A stretch of DNA of 64,000 nucleotides from Erigeron canadensis (lineage: Eukaryota; Streptophyta; Magnoliopsida; Asterales; Asteraceae). Positions 45,786-56,580 of the stretch are shown piece by piece. The DNA lies in contig NC_057761.1 of assembly GCF_010389155.1 (NCBI RefSeq), forward strand, positions 3,846,501-3,910,500, in the 5' to 3' direction. The position numbers and the translations under genes are program-made. The notes beneath the pieces are model-generated. The model did not search any database, was not told the origin of the DNA, and saw only the letters and a program-made list of their open reading frames with translations. The first letter of the stretch is position 1. Every line of letters starts with the position of its first letter.

Positions 45786-46690
45786 ATGACAGGAGGTGCT
45801 TCAGGTAGCGGATCTGGAGTTATTCAAGCAAAAGATCCAAACACCACGAGCTTGAAGTGCCCAATGTTAACCGAAACTAATTACAACATCTGGGCAATCA
45901 GGATTAAGGCAGTGTTTAAAGTTCATAGGATTGTTCAAGCCCTTGAACCTGGAACAGAGAAAATCGATGCCAAGAGAAATGATTTAACAGTGGCCTTACT
46001 TCTTCAAGCAATCCCAGAAGAACTCGTTTTTCAAGTGGCACAGTATGAAGCCCCCAAAGAGATTTGGGACGCTTTGAAAACAAAGTATGTTGGTGTTGAA
46101 GGAGTTCGTGAGGCTAAGGTGGAACAACTCGAGAGGGAATTCGAGTCGTTAAGAATGAAGGATTCAGACACCATTGATAAGTTCTTTGCCAAGATCAGTC
46201 AATTAGTCACCAAAGCTGCTAGTCTTGGAACTCAGTATGAATATAAAAAGCTAATTCGAAAACTGTAAGTTCGGCACCACCAAGGTGTATACCCATAGTG
46301 GGTCCAATTGAATAGTTTGCAGAATTTAAAAAGATGACTTTTCAGGAGGCGGTTGAAAGACTAAAAACTTTTGAAGATAGATTAAAAGAAAAAGCAGAAT
46401 ATTCAACAGAAAATCAGAATAATCTCATGTTCACACAAAGTGAACAAACCTCATATCATAGGTCTTCTAGCAGCAGTAGGGGACGTGGTCGTGGTAGAGG
46501 TGGTTCATCTAATAGAGGTCGTGGACGAGGTTTAGGTCAAGCTCGAAACCAGGAAGCTAGCCAAAGTCGAGATACAAAGGGATTTGGCCAAAGCAATAAT
46601 CGACCAAAACCAAAGAAAGACAAATCTGAAATTCAATGCTTGAGATGTGATAAGATGGGCCACTACGATCTGAATGTCTAGAAAGAAACA
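45786..46690 (+). pseudogene. Copia gag, frameshifted
   Basis: The first segment (45786-46268) starts MTGGASGSGS and is a UBN2/retrotransposon gag domain (NYNIWAIRIKAVF, EIWDALKTKYVG). It breaks at 46266-46268, and after a frame change and a TAG near 46308 it resumes at AEFKKMTFQEAVERL (46334). It then runs through an Arg/Gly-rich stretch (SRGRGRGRGGSSNRGRGRG) to a partial zinc knuckle, CLRCDKMGHY. There the frame shifts again before the last Cys (46670-46680). Confidence 0.8.
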
Positions 46691-47241
46691 AAGTTGTAGA
46701 GGCAAATTTTGCAGAGACAGAGAATCTAGAGCCAACGTTGTTCATGATGAAATCTGAAACAGTTTTTTTGAATGAAGAAAAAGTGATCCCCACCAAGTTC
46801 AAATCCAAGGATAAGGAGGAAAACCCATGGTATTTAGATAACGGAGCTTCTAATCATATGACAGGGAACAAATCACTATTTTTAGAATTGAATGAACGTG
46901 TAACTGGTAAAGTTCGTTTTGGTGATGATTCTCGTGTAGATATTGCTGGAAAGGGTTCCATTGTATTTAAAACGAAAATTGGAGAACATGTAGTATTGAT
47001 GGAAGTTTACTATATCCCGAGTGTTTACTCTAACATTATCAGTTTGGGTCAACTTACAGAGACGAGTTGCAAAATTGTTATGGAAGATGATGTGTTGCTA
47101 GTTTATGACAGAGCTAAAACTCTAATGATAAAGGTATTAAGTGCTAGTAACCGGTTGTACAAGATCAATCTACAAGTAGGGTCACCGGTGTGTTACTATC
47201 AAAACTTGATGATGATTCGTGGCTTTGGCATGCTCGTTTAG
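46690..47241 (+). pseudogene. Copia protease region
   Basis: The protein reads NPWYLDNGASNHMTGNKSLF; DNGAS is the aspartic protease site (Copia elements usually have DSGAS). It then continues with IISLGQLTETSCKI, typical of the region before integrase. The frame shifts near 47195, where the integrase segment starts in another frame. Confidence 0.75.
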
Positions 47242-48168
47242 GGCATTTAAATTTCGATTCATTGAAAAGGTTGAGTTCAAGGAATATGGTTCGAGGAATG
47301 CCTACAATCGGACATCCTTCAAACATATGTGATAGTTGTCTGGTTGGAAAACAAACTGAGAAATCATATCCAAAGCAAGCAAAGTTTAGAGCTAAAAGAC
47401 CACTCGAGTTACTACATGGTGATCTTTGTAGCCCAATCACACCAGCAACGCCAGGAGGATGTAGGTATATGTTTCTACTTGTTGATGATTTTTCACGATA
47501 TATGTGGTGTTATTTGTTGAAAGCTAAAGATCAAGCGTTTGAAGTGTTTAAGCGGTTTAAAGTATTGGTCGAGAAGTTTTTAGAGGTAAAGGTTGGCGCA
47601 TTAAGAACAGATCGCAGAGGTGAGTTCACATCAGCCGAGTTCAATGATTGGTGTGAAGCTCAGGGAATCCAGAAACACCTTACAACACCATATTCACCAC
47701 AACAAAACAGAGTTGTTGAGCGGCGAAATAGGACTGTAATTGGTATGGTAAGGTGCATGTTAAGAGACCAATGTACCACAAAGATTTTGGGGTGAAGTTG
47801 CTAAACATTCCGTTTACTTGTTAAATAAAAGTCCAACAAGGTCGGTTGATTCTAAAACACCATATGAGGCATTGTTGAAAAAGAAACCTAATTTGCAGTA
47901 TTTACGGGTGTTCGGTTGTGTTGGTTATGCCACAGAACCCAAAGTGGATCGATATAAACTTGATGACAAAAGTAGATTGATGGTATATTTTGGTTCTGAA
48001 CTGGGAGTTAAAGCTTTTCGAATGTTTGACCCAGTTAAGAACAAGATTTGCATTCAAAGAACCGTTGAGTGTGATGAAAAGCGTGGTTGGCAATGGAAGA
48101 AAACTACAGCTGATCCAGAATTTTTTTACTATTGTTCTTCACTCTGGTCAAGACGGAACTTTAAGTGA
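47190..48168 (+). pseudogene. Copia integrase, frameshifted
   Basis: The segment 47190-47795 has the GAG-pre-integrase zinc domain (HARLGHLNFDSL and CDSCLVGK). The catalytic residues follow in LLHGDLCSP (first Asp), LRTDRRGEF (second Asp) and NRVVERRNRTV (Glu). After a frameshift near 47790 it continues at LNKSPTRSV (47822) to FGCVGYATEPKVDRYKLDDKS. The remainder is broken up to the nested solo LTR. Confidence 0.82.
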
Positions 48169-48257
48169 GATGGCAAGAGAGTCTGAAATAGAGGTGGGGC
48201 ACTCTCCACATAATTCAGGGGGTGCGAGTGAATTTGATCAAGAAGGGGGTGCCAGCG

Positions 48258-48562
48258 TGTACCGTCTTAAATATTTTTTTAGGTAATATTTAAATTTAGT
48301 ATTTAATTTTAAAACTATAAGTATTAAATATATAAAATAAATATATAAATGATGGATTAAAATAAATATAGTAAAGTAATAATAAAATTATGTGGACACT
48401 CGACAATTAAAGAGACAATACCCGTGATTAGTCATACGATATCTAGCTGAGTCATCTATTAACCGACCTTAAATGATATTCACGACCTTTCATTTGAATT
48501 AGTTTATTTTTAAGCTTTCTGAGCAATAGATATACTAATAGATAAAGACATCTTCTCATGAC

Positions 48563-48618
<56 letters not shown>

Positions 48619-50123
48619 GGGTGGTATGTCAAGTTATTAGTTAAAACAAAGAAATTTAATTTGAAAGTGCTTGTGTGCGTGTGGATGATCGCGTAAAAGA
48701 AAAATAAAAAAAAAAATCAAAGTAGCAGAGAAAGGAATGACTAGTTAGTGAACCAAGATTTTTAGCTAATAATCTAAGTAAGTTATATATTTTTTTTCAA
48801 GTTATGATTTAAGTTAATTAGTATTGTTGATAGTTCTTATAATTTTTATAAGAAAATTATTATATGGTAATATTATTATGAGTATTGTTTAGATAGACTT
48901 AATATAATTATGTATATGAATATATGTGTTTATTTGTGTTAGGATTGAAGATGTTTTAGTGGCCATGATTATTTGATACAACATATTAGTATGGAGTATC
49001 ATGAATTACAATTCTTGTTAATTAATTGGTTACCTGATGTAACTTAATCAGATAGCTAGATGAAACCGAATGAGCATTTAAAAGCACCAAAGATCACATT
49101 TTGAATTGAATTTGTTTTAGATCTTTTATATTATATTAACTAGAAACTAACATATAATAATTAGGAAGATGGAGATAATAATTGTTATAGATGTAGTGGA
49201 ATGTATTCATGATTGTATGTGGCTGTTCGAAAATAAAGGAAAATAAGTCAGTTCAATAGATGAGTTACGAGACTAGGCAATGGTTAGTTTGTCGATGATT
49301 ATATGTCCAGATTGTGTATGGATGTCAAAATGAACTATGTTAACAATGCCATGTTTTTAGAGAAACTATAAAATGAAAATGGTTAGTTACTACAATGATG
49401 TTCATGCGACTAGTCACAAAAATGTTGATTTTGGAATAGGTAATAATAATCAAGAAGTGACGTTGGCTAGGCAGGATATCTAGGTGCAAGGTGAGTTATA
49501 CTTTACAAGTATAATTGTTAAAAGAGCCGGGGGCTCATGCTGTGTGATAAGTACTGAGTGATAAAAGTTGTGTGATAGGTACTGTGTGATAAAAGTTGTG
49601 TGATAAGTGTTGTGTGATAAATTTTGTGTGATAAGTACTAGTACTAAAGTGCTGTGTGCACGAGAAAATAAAGTACCGGGGGTACATGAAGTGGTGGGGC
49701 CACATAAAGTGTCGGGGACACATGAAGTGCTAGGAGTACGTGAAATGGTTATACCTGTAGATTAGAACTCATTAAACATTAAGCTTACATTTTAGTTGTT
49801 AACATTTTGTAGGTGGGGAAACGAGCAAGGGAAAGAGTCAAGTAAATTGATATGCAATATGTTGAAGCATGCGATCTTTTGGTTATGTGAGACTTTAGTG
49901 ACATCTTTTGAATCAAGCTCTAGGTACCTGTTTGAACGTTTGTAAAAAAGAAAGTTTAAAAGTTGTGTTTAAGAATATGTAGTTATGTTAATCTTTTGTA
50001 ACGTTTGAACTAATGTTTGTGTAGTCAACTTTTATAAATAAATAAATAAATAAATTTTTTATTATGGTCAAAATTGATGAAGTTGTATTTAAAAAAATAG
50101 AATAAAAAGGGTTGGGTGTTTCA
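48258..50123 (+). mobile_element. Solo LTR nested in the Copia element
   Basis: The insert begins TGTACCGTCTTAAAT and ends GGGTGTTTCA, with TG/CA termini, and is flanked by CAGCG on both sides (48253-48257 and 50124-50128). It has no internal genes and no partner LTR, so it is the product of recombination between two LTRs. It contains an (AAT)n microsatellite (48563-48618), a TGTGTGATAAGT-type repeat cluster (49539-49640) and several (A)CATGAAGTG words (49685-49730). Size and ends suggest a Gypsy LTR, but the family is not identified. Confidence 0.85.
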
Positions 50124-51896
50124 CAGCGAGTCTGATCAAGAACAACAATCTCCTAATTCAAGTATAGAAGCCTCAACTGCAGGCTCAAGTACTAATATAG
50201 GTAATAAATCTGTAGTCGAAAGTGAGAATCAACAAACACCTCCATTAAGACGCTCAACGAGACAAAGATATACCTCTGTAAGACTTAATAATCGAGGTGA
50301 TCAAGAAGAGTTATTACTTGCAGCTGAAGATGAACCAACAAGCTATACTCAAGCTAAAGGGAACTTGTATTGGGAAAAGGCTATGCAAGTAGAGTTAGAA
50401 TCCATTGAGAAAAACAAAACATGGACTCTAACCACACTCCTAGGTAATGTTACACCAATTGGTTTAAAGTGGATATACAAAGTAAAGCGTGATGCTTCTG
50501 GTAAAATTATCAAATACAAAGCAAGGCTCGTAGCAAAAGGATATGTTCAGCAATTCGGGATCGATTTTGATGAAGTTTTTGCACCAGTAGCTCGTATGGA
50601 AATGGTACGCTTAATACTTGCACATGCATCTTGCGAAGGATGGCAGGTTCACCATTTAGATGTCAAAACAACGTTTTTGAACGGTGATTTGAAAGAAGAG
50701 GTGTATGTTAGTCAGCCTGGAGGCTTCGAAAGGAAAGGACACGAGAACAAAGTCTACCGACTAACTAAGGCTTTATATGGCCTTCGTCAAGCACCAAGAG
50801 CCTGGAATCTGAAGCTTGATTGTACTTTGAAATTTCTCGGTTTTAAGAGGTGCTCCAAAGAACATGCTATCTACACAAAACATGAAGGAAGAGATTTGAT
50901 TATTATAGGTGTATATATAGATGTTACAAGTTCTAGTACCAAGAAAATTGAAGAATCAAAAACCAAATGGAGGAAAAATTCGAGATGAGTGATCTCAGTT
51001 TATTATCTTATTATCTTGGAATTGAAGTAAAGCAAACCAAGGGTGGGATCGAAATCAAGCAGGAAGGCTATGCAAAGAAAATTTTGAAAGAATCAAGTTT
51101 GTTGGAATGTAATCCAGCAAAGTGTCCTATGGATCTGGGTTTAAAGCCATCTAAGGATGAAAAAGGGGAGCAGGTTGATCCAACTAACTATTGAAGGTTG
51201 GTTGGTTGTCTTCGTTATTTGCTACACACAAGGCCAAATCTATCCTATGCAGTGGGAATTGCGAGCAGGTACATGCAAGCCCCTATGGTATGTCATCTAG
51301 TTGCTATTAAACATATTCTTCGTTATATTGCCGGTACTACAAGTTATGGATTACGGTATAAACGGGGTGGTAGTCACAAGATTGTTGGGTATCGTGATAG
51401 TAGCTATAAAACCAGTGTAGACGATGGAAAGAGTACTACTGGGCACGTGTTCTATTTTAATGAGACACCTGTCTCATGGTATTCACAGAAACAAAACACG
51501 GTTGCCTTATCATCTTGTGAGGCTGAATTTATGGCAGCAACTTCAGCAGCTTGTCAAACAATTTGGCTTCAAAGTTTATATGGTGAGATTGTTGGTGAAC
51601 AAATGCAAAGGATAGTGATCCAGGTGGATAATAAATCAGCCATAGCACTAATGAAGAATCTTGTGTTTCATGGTCGAAGGAAACATATTGACTCAAAGTA
51701 TCACTTTATTCATGAATATGTTAAAGAAGAGAAGGTAGAGATTCAGTTTGTAAACGGAAAAGAGCAAAAGGCTGACATTTTAACTAACGCACTCGCAAGA
51801 GTCAAGTTCATTGAAATGCGAGAACTACTTGGAGTTGAAGACCTACCTAGCCCGGTTCGGGTATTAGGGGGGGTGATTGTTGGGCTGTCTCACTAA
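50124..51896 (+). pseudogene. Copia reverse transcriptase and RNase H, decayed
   Basis: The segment to 50988 holds Copia RT (WIYKVKRDASGKIIKYKARLVA is diagnostic over about 50470-50535; then LDVKTTFLNGDL, LYGLRQAPRAW). The active-site region reads GVYIDVTSSST. The second Asp of the YVDD box and the residues after it are deleted, so polymerase activity is lost. The frame then shifts at about 50965 and continues MSDLSLLSYYLGIEVKQTK. A TGA lies at about 51192, and RNase H follows to 51896 (SCEAEFMAATSA, DNKSAIAL, RRKHIDSKYHF). Its first catalytic region reads YRDSSYK, also altered. Confidence 0.85.
51863..51877 (+). promoter_or_regulatory. Polypurine tract of Copia
   Basis: ATTAGGGGGGGTGAT lies directly before the 3' LTR. 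Confidence 0.75.
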
Positions 51897-52230
51897 TTAC
51901 CCGAACCCGAGCAAATGGGTCAGGGTGCAGTGTATATCTCGAGTCCATGAGATATAATAAACATAATTAGAGAATAAACAAAAGAGTTATTTTTGTTAAT
52001 GTTTCCTAGTTAGATAAGTATGGAAAGTAATTTAATTAGGAAATTAGTATCCTATTCTAATTTATGTTTACTTGTTGATCAAGTCGTGATCACCCTATAT
52101 AATCAACCCATCAGGGATCATTGTGATTATGAGGGTTATTCAGTTTTGAGTTTATTTTCTGAATAATATTGGAGAGCTAATTCCAATAATTGTGTGTTTG
52201 TTTTTCGTTCTAAATTAGATCGGGACTTGA
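51878..52230 (+). repeat. 3' LTR of Copia
   Basis: 353 bases ending CTTGA, followed by the target duplication GTCAT. It differs from the 5' LTR by scattered substitutions, indicating a moderate age. Confidence 0.92.
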
Positions 52231-52315
52231 GTCATTTTTCTCATTTATTGTAAACAATACATGCATATAATAGGAGGAATGGAATATATGGTTGTCATGT
52301 ATTTAAGCCAGAACT

Positions 52316-52998
52316 AATGTGTATAACCCACGTGGTGGACGCATTAGTAGTCTCAACAGTCATAAGCTCCCAGTCCTCAACTCGCTCCAACTTAGTGCTG
52401 AGAGAGGAGTTCTTTATAAGGTACAAATTATAATGGTTTTATCTCATATTAATCGAGTTCTATTTTACAACTACAGAAAGATTATAGATGTATAAAGTAC
52501 AAACTATGACGTCGTGAGTCATAATATACTTCACTCTATGAAGTCTAAATCCCCATTCTTCTGACATATTGCAGAATGCTATCCTGGCACCTCACTACAA
52601 CTTAAATGCCCACAGCAATATCTATGTTACAAGGGGAAGCAGTCGTCTTCAGATTGTGAGCAACAACGGTTCAGCGGTGTTTGATGACGTGGTCCAACAG
52701 GATCAGCAGATTGTGGTCCCACAAGCCTTTGCAGTGATCAAGAAAGCCGGCGATCAAGAATGTGAGTGGGTGGCATTCAAGATGAACGATAACGCAATAA
52801 CAACACAGCTCGCGGGACATTTCTCTTACATTCACGAACCTCCAGAAGAGGTGTTAGCGAACTCATATGACATCTCACGAGAACAAGCTAAAAGCCTAAA
52901 GTATATATAGTAGACAGGAAGGTATGGTGTTGAGTCCACAATTCGGGTCTACTTTTGAAAGAGCCAAGAATGCTCTGTTAAATGCCATTTTCGGTTAG
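52316..52998 (+). pseudogene. 5'-truncated 11S globulin copy
   Basis: It matches the end of exon 3 ([17 protein letters not shown], to 52420), the last intron (52421-52574) and exon 4 (52575-52998, from NAILAPHYNLNAHSNIYV) of the intact gene at 54282-56580. Exons 1, 2 and most of exon 3 are absent. In exon 4 an expanded TA run at about 52900 (AAGTATATATAGTAG) puts the reading out of frame and yields a stop. The original C-terminus (LSPQFGSTFERAKNALL...FG) is still readable in another frame up to TAG 52996-52998. It is a tandem partial duplicate; the Copia element inserted about 85 bases before the homology begins. Confidence 0.85.
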
Positions 52999-53365
52999 AT
53001 GAATGTCTTATGTATGCAATGATAATAAAAGCAGGTTCTGTCAAAGTGACAATCTTTGTAATATGTATCAAGGCATATAAACAAAATTAACCTTAGGAAC
53101 TCTTTTTGTTTGTCACAATACTCTTTTGTTCTGGCTCCTGGTTAAGATCAACATTATACATGACTCAAATGTGTATTTATATGTCTTCATTACTTTATAA
53201 AAGAACAATTTAATCATCTCATGCTTAGAAAGATTAATAACAGCATAATTATAGATCCCCGTTTATCAATTGGGCTTTGCTTAGCAGGCATCTTTTCATA
53301 GACTAGTTCGATCTTAAGGCAAACAAGTTTTACTAATAATTTGTCACCGTGCCTACAGGCGGGCG
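52999..53365. other. Spacer after the 11S pseudogene
   Basis: Contains an AATAAA-type signal (about 53024) that matches the 3' flank of the intact gene in position. Otherwise no features. Confidence 0.5.
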
Positions 53366-53751
53366 CATAGGCGGAACCAAATGGAGTCTAGGGGTAACCC
53401 GGGCTACGGGTCCGTTAGATCCATGTAGTGTAATTTTTTTGAAAAACGATGTATTATTTATTGGTGCTACGGGTTAAACAAATATGGGATACCCGTCAAT
53501 GTAACTAATTCTAAACTTTTGAAAGATTATCTTAATAATAAAACTCATGAAGACATACTTATGCAATTAAATGATAAATTGAAACTATCAAAGTGCCAAA
53601 AATTCTTGAAAATCATTAAAAATAGCCAAAAATCTTAAAAAATCGTTAGAATTCGTAAAAATTTAGTCAGTATCGTTATTTTACGTGGATATAAGGCTAG
53701 CCATAAAAAAATTTGTGCTACCCGTCTCTCTTAATCCGGGGTCCGCCATTG
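53366..53751. mobile_element. hAT-type MITE
   Basis: Perfect 8-bp target duplication GGCGGGCG (53358-53365 and 53752-53759). Ends CATAGGCGGAACC and, inverted, CAATGGCGGACCCC. The AT-rich interior has no genes. It lies between the 11S pseudogene and the intact 11S gene. Confidence 0.75.
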
Positions 53752-54186
53752 GGCGGGCGGATAATTGGTTTTCCAGTAACCAGGAACGTCTAAGGGCTCC
53801 GTTCGGCTAGATTGACCCACTAAGTAGTGATCTTTCTCCAATAGATCACACTATACGAATACCTGTGCGATTATATTAATTGACCATTATATATAAAAAA
53901 AAAAAATAGTAAATCATCCTGTTAATCCATATAGTTTAAAGTTCATGGAATGAATAGTAATTTAGCAATATAATGAAGCATCATTCAAGCTAAATTCAAG
54001 ATTTTTAATCAATGGTAATTCATCTGCAGAGCGTTACTTGATAATGGCGACCAGGTTCATTGTATCCTATGCCATATATATGTAGTTTTAGTTTTCGAAA
54101 CAACACTGCCACTAAGCTTCCTAAAAAAATTAAACGTGTAATTTATTCAGAATCTTAAACAGAAACATTTTGCCACCATTTTCAAT

Positions 54187-54225
54187 ACGTGTCAAATGTT
54201 TCATATTCAAGCACGTTCTATAAAT
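54187..54225 (+). promoter_or_regulatory. 11S globulin promoter: ABRE-like site and TATA box
   Basis: ACGTGTC (54187-54193) matches the abscisic-acid response core common in seed storage promoters. TATAAAT (54219-54225) lies 57 bases before the start codon, giving an expected leader of about 30 bases. No RY motif (CATGCA) was seen close by. Confidence 0.55.
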
Positions 54226-54281
54226 CTAAAAACATTCATACATATTGCCATTTCACAAACATCATATCGTTCGGCACAAAC

Positions 54282-56580
54282 ATGATCAAATCAACTCGAA
54301 ATACTGGTTCTTCTTACGTTGTCCCATTGGGACTACTTTGTTATCTTGTGTTTTTTCATGCTTGTGTAGCTCAGATACTTCCACTTCAATCTCAATCACA
54401 ATCGTCAAGTCGCTCTAAGTGCCAGATTGACCGGATCACCGCTAGAGAACCCAATCGCCAGGTGACATCAGAGGCTGGAGTTTCCGAGTTCTGGGACTCG
54501 TTTGAGAACGATGAACTTGAATGTGCTGGTGTTGAGGTGGTTCGTCATACTATTTACTCGAAAGGGCTTCTGTTGCCTTACTATTCCAATGCACCTGAAC
54601 TTGTATATGTTGTTCAAGGTACATAGCTAAATACTATTACTCCCATGATGGACATTTTTTTTTTTTTTTGTTTAAAAATATATGTTTGTGCCAATGACCC
54701 AAAGATAGTGTGACGAGGCATCCGGGTTTTACTAATGAGGCCGGGTCCAAACCCCAGCTAGATTTCATGGGCTTTTTTTTTTTGGAATGGTGCAACTAGA
54801 CTATTTGGTCTGGGGCTATCACTGGGTTGGGTCTATCTGGGATCTTTTAGATGTTAACGAAAATTAAATTAAAAATATATTTGTGTTGTGTACTAACATG
54901 ACAATAATTGATGAAATGTGACAGGTCAAGGAATTCAGGGAACAGTGCTTCCTGGATGTCCTGAAACGTTTAGCACAATGGTCGAAACAAAGGGTGATGA
55001 ACAGTTTTTTGACACGCACCAGAGGGTTTATAGATACAATGAAGGTGATATATTGGCCTTGCCTGCTGGTGCAGTTCACTGGACCTATAATGATGGCAAC
55101 TCACCTTTAGTCGCCATTGTTCTTCGTGATACCAACAATGTTGCCAACCAACTTGACAATAACTTTAGGGTAATTATTTTATTCGTTTTATTTTATTTAG
55201 TATTTATCCGATTCGAATTTATCTAAACCATTTTTGATCTCTTTATCTTGTTAGAAATTCTTCCTTGCTGGAAATCCCTCTAGACAACCTCCTCAAAGTG
55301 GGCCAAGATTCCAGCCAGGCCAACCCGGCTTTCAGCCCGGTCAGCAGCCTGCATTCCAACCCGGCAAACAATCCAGACAACAGCCAGGATTCCAGCCGGG
55401 TCAGTCTCAAGGTCAGCGTGGATTCCAGCCCGGTCAATGGCCTGGTCAACTAGAAGGATTCAACGTCTTCTCTGGTTTCGATTTTCAAATGCTTATGGAG
55501 GTGTTTGGCGTGGAATACAACACAGTGGAGAAATTAACAGGACAAAATGACAATCGTGGATCTATAGTTATGGCTGAAAATTTTGAAATTGCGATTCCAG
55601 AAGACCAATATCAAGACAACGGCATAGAGCAAACCATATGCTCGACCAAGTTTAGTGCGAATATTGCAAGCCCAGCCCGTGCCGATGTTTATAACCCACG
55701 TGGTGGACGCATTAGCAGTCTCAACAGTCACAAGCTCCCAATCCTCAACTTGCTCAAACTTAGTGCCGAGAGAGGAGTCCTTTATAAGGTATGGTTTGTC
55801 ACACATACTATTATGACCAGCGTCCAGCAGCGAAGCTTGAGAGGAAGAGTTGGGGCCAAAAGTCACAAGATCTAGAAATAACACTAAGAAAAATAATCAG
55901 GCCGACCCAAAAGTCACAATACCCATAAATAACACTAAAAAAGATAATCAGTGACCCGAAAGTTACAAGACACAAAAGTAACACTAAAAAAAATTACCAG
56001 GGTCCCAAAGTAAAAAAAAAATTGTTTTATTAATAGAACTACAAATAAAACTACACACTTAGTGAAAACAAGGAGCCAAGCTTCGTCCTTGTTTAGAACA
56101 TGATTACATTTTTAATTGTATTGACTTATTTACTGAGTAATCAGTTCTATATTATTGCAGAATGCTGTCCTGGCACCACATTACAACTTAAACGCCCACA
56201 GTATCATCTACGTAATAAGCGGAGGCAGTCGCCTCCAAATTGTTGGAAACGATGGTTCATTGGTCTTTGATGACATGGTCCAGAAGGGTCAGCTGATTGT
56301 GGTCCCACAAGCCTTTGCAGTGATCAAGAAAGCCGGCGAGGAAGGGTGTGAGTGGGTGGCATTCAAGACTAATGACGATGCAATAACAACACAGCTCGCT
56401 GGACGTTTCTCTTACGTTAGGGAAGTCCCCATAGAGGTGTTGTCGAATTCGTATGACATTTCACGAGAACAAGCTAAAAAGCTCAAGTATAACCGTCAGG
56501 AAGGCGTGGTTTTGAGCCCCCGATCTGGAACAAGTATGGAAAAGGCAAAGAATGTCTTGTTAAATACCCTTTTTGGTTAG
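54282..56580 (+). CDS. 11S globulin (legumin/helianthinin-like) seed storage protein, 4 exons
   Basis: Exons 54282-54618, 54925-55169, 55255-55788 and 56161-56580 join in phase at GT/AG borders to 511 codons, normal for the family. The product is a vacuolar seed storage protein assembled as hexamers. Signal peptide: residues 1-30, cleaved after HACVA. Two cupin barrels follow. The acidic and basic chains are cut by legumain between Asn316 and Gly317 (DNGIEQTIC). The interchain disulfide should join the Cys in LPGCPETF with the Cys in EQTICS. A Gln/Gly-rich variable region (about 213-258) holds five FQPG(Q/K) repeats. The ABRE-like site and TATA box suggest embryo expression. An upstream in-frame extension has no ATG and spans the TATA box, so 54282 is preferred. 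AATAAA at 56613-56618 may be the polyadenylation signal. Confidence 0.93.
54690..54795 (+). mobile_element. SINE-like relic in intron 1 of the 11S gene
   Basis: An A-box-like GATAGTGTGACGAGGCAT (about 54704) and a B-box-like GGGTCCAAACCCC (54743-54755) are spaced as in tRNA-derived SINEs. They are followed by TTTCATGGGC and a T-run. It lies in sense orientation between exon 1 and exon 2. Confidence 0.45.

Larger units (their letters stand above)
45319..52230 (+). mobile_element. Ty1/Copia retrotransposon, decayed, with a nested solo LTR
   Basis: 353-bp LTRs at 45319-45671 and 51878-52230, flanked by the perfect duplication GTCAT (45314-45318 and 52231-52235). The primer binding site TGGTATCAGAGC lies at about 45675. 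Order is gag, protease, integrase, reverse transcriptase, RNase H, as in Copia. LTRs begin TGTTG but end CTTGA instead of the usual CA. A 1866-bp solo LTR is inserted between integrase and reverse transcriptase. Many frameshifts make it inactive. Confidence 0.93.
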
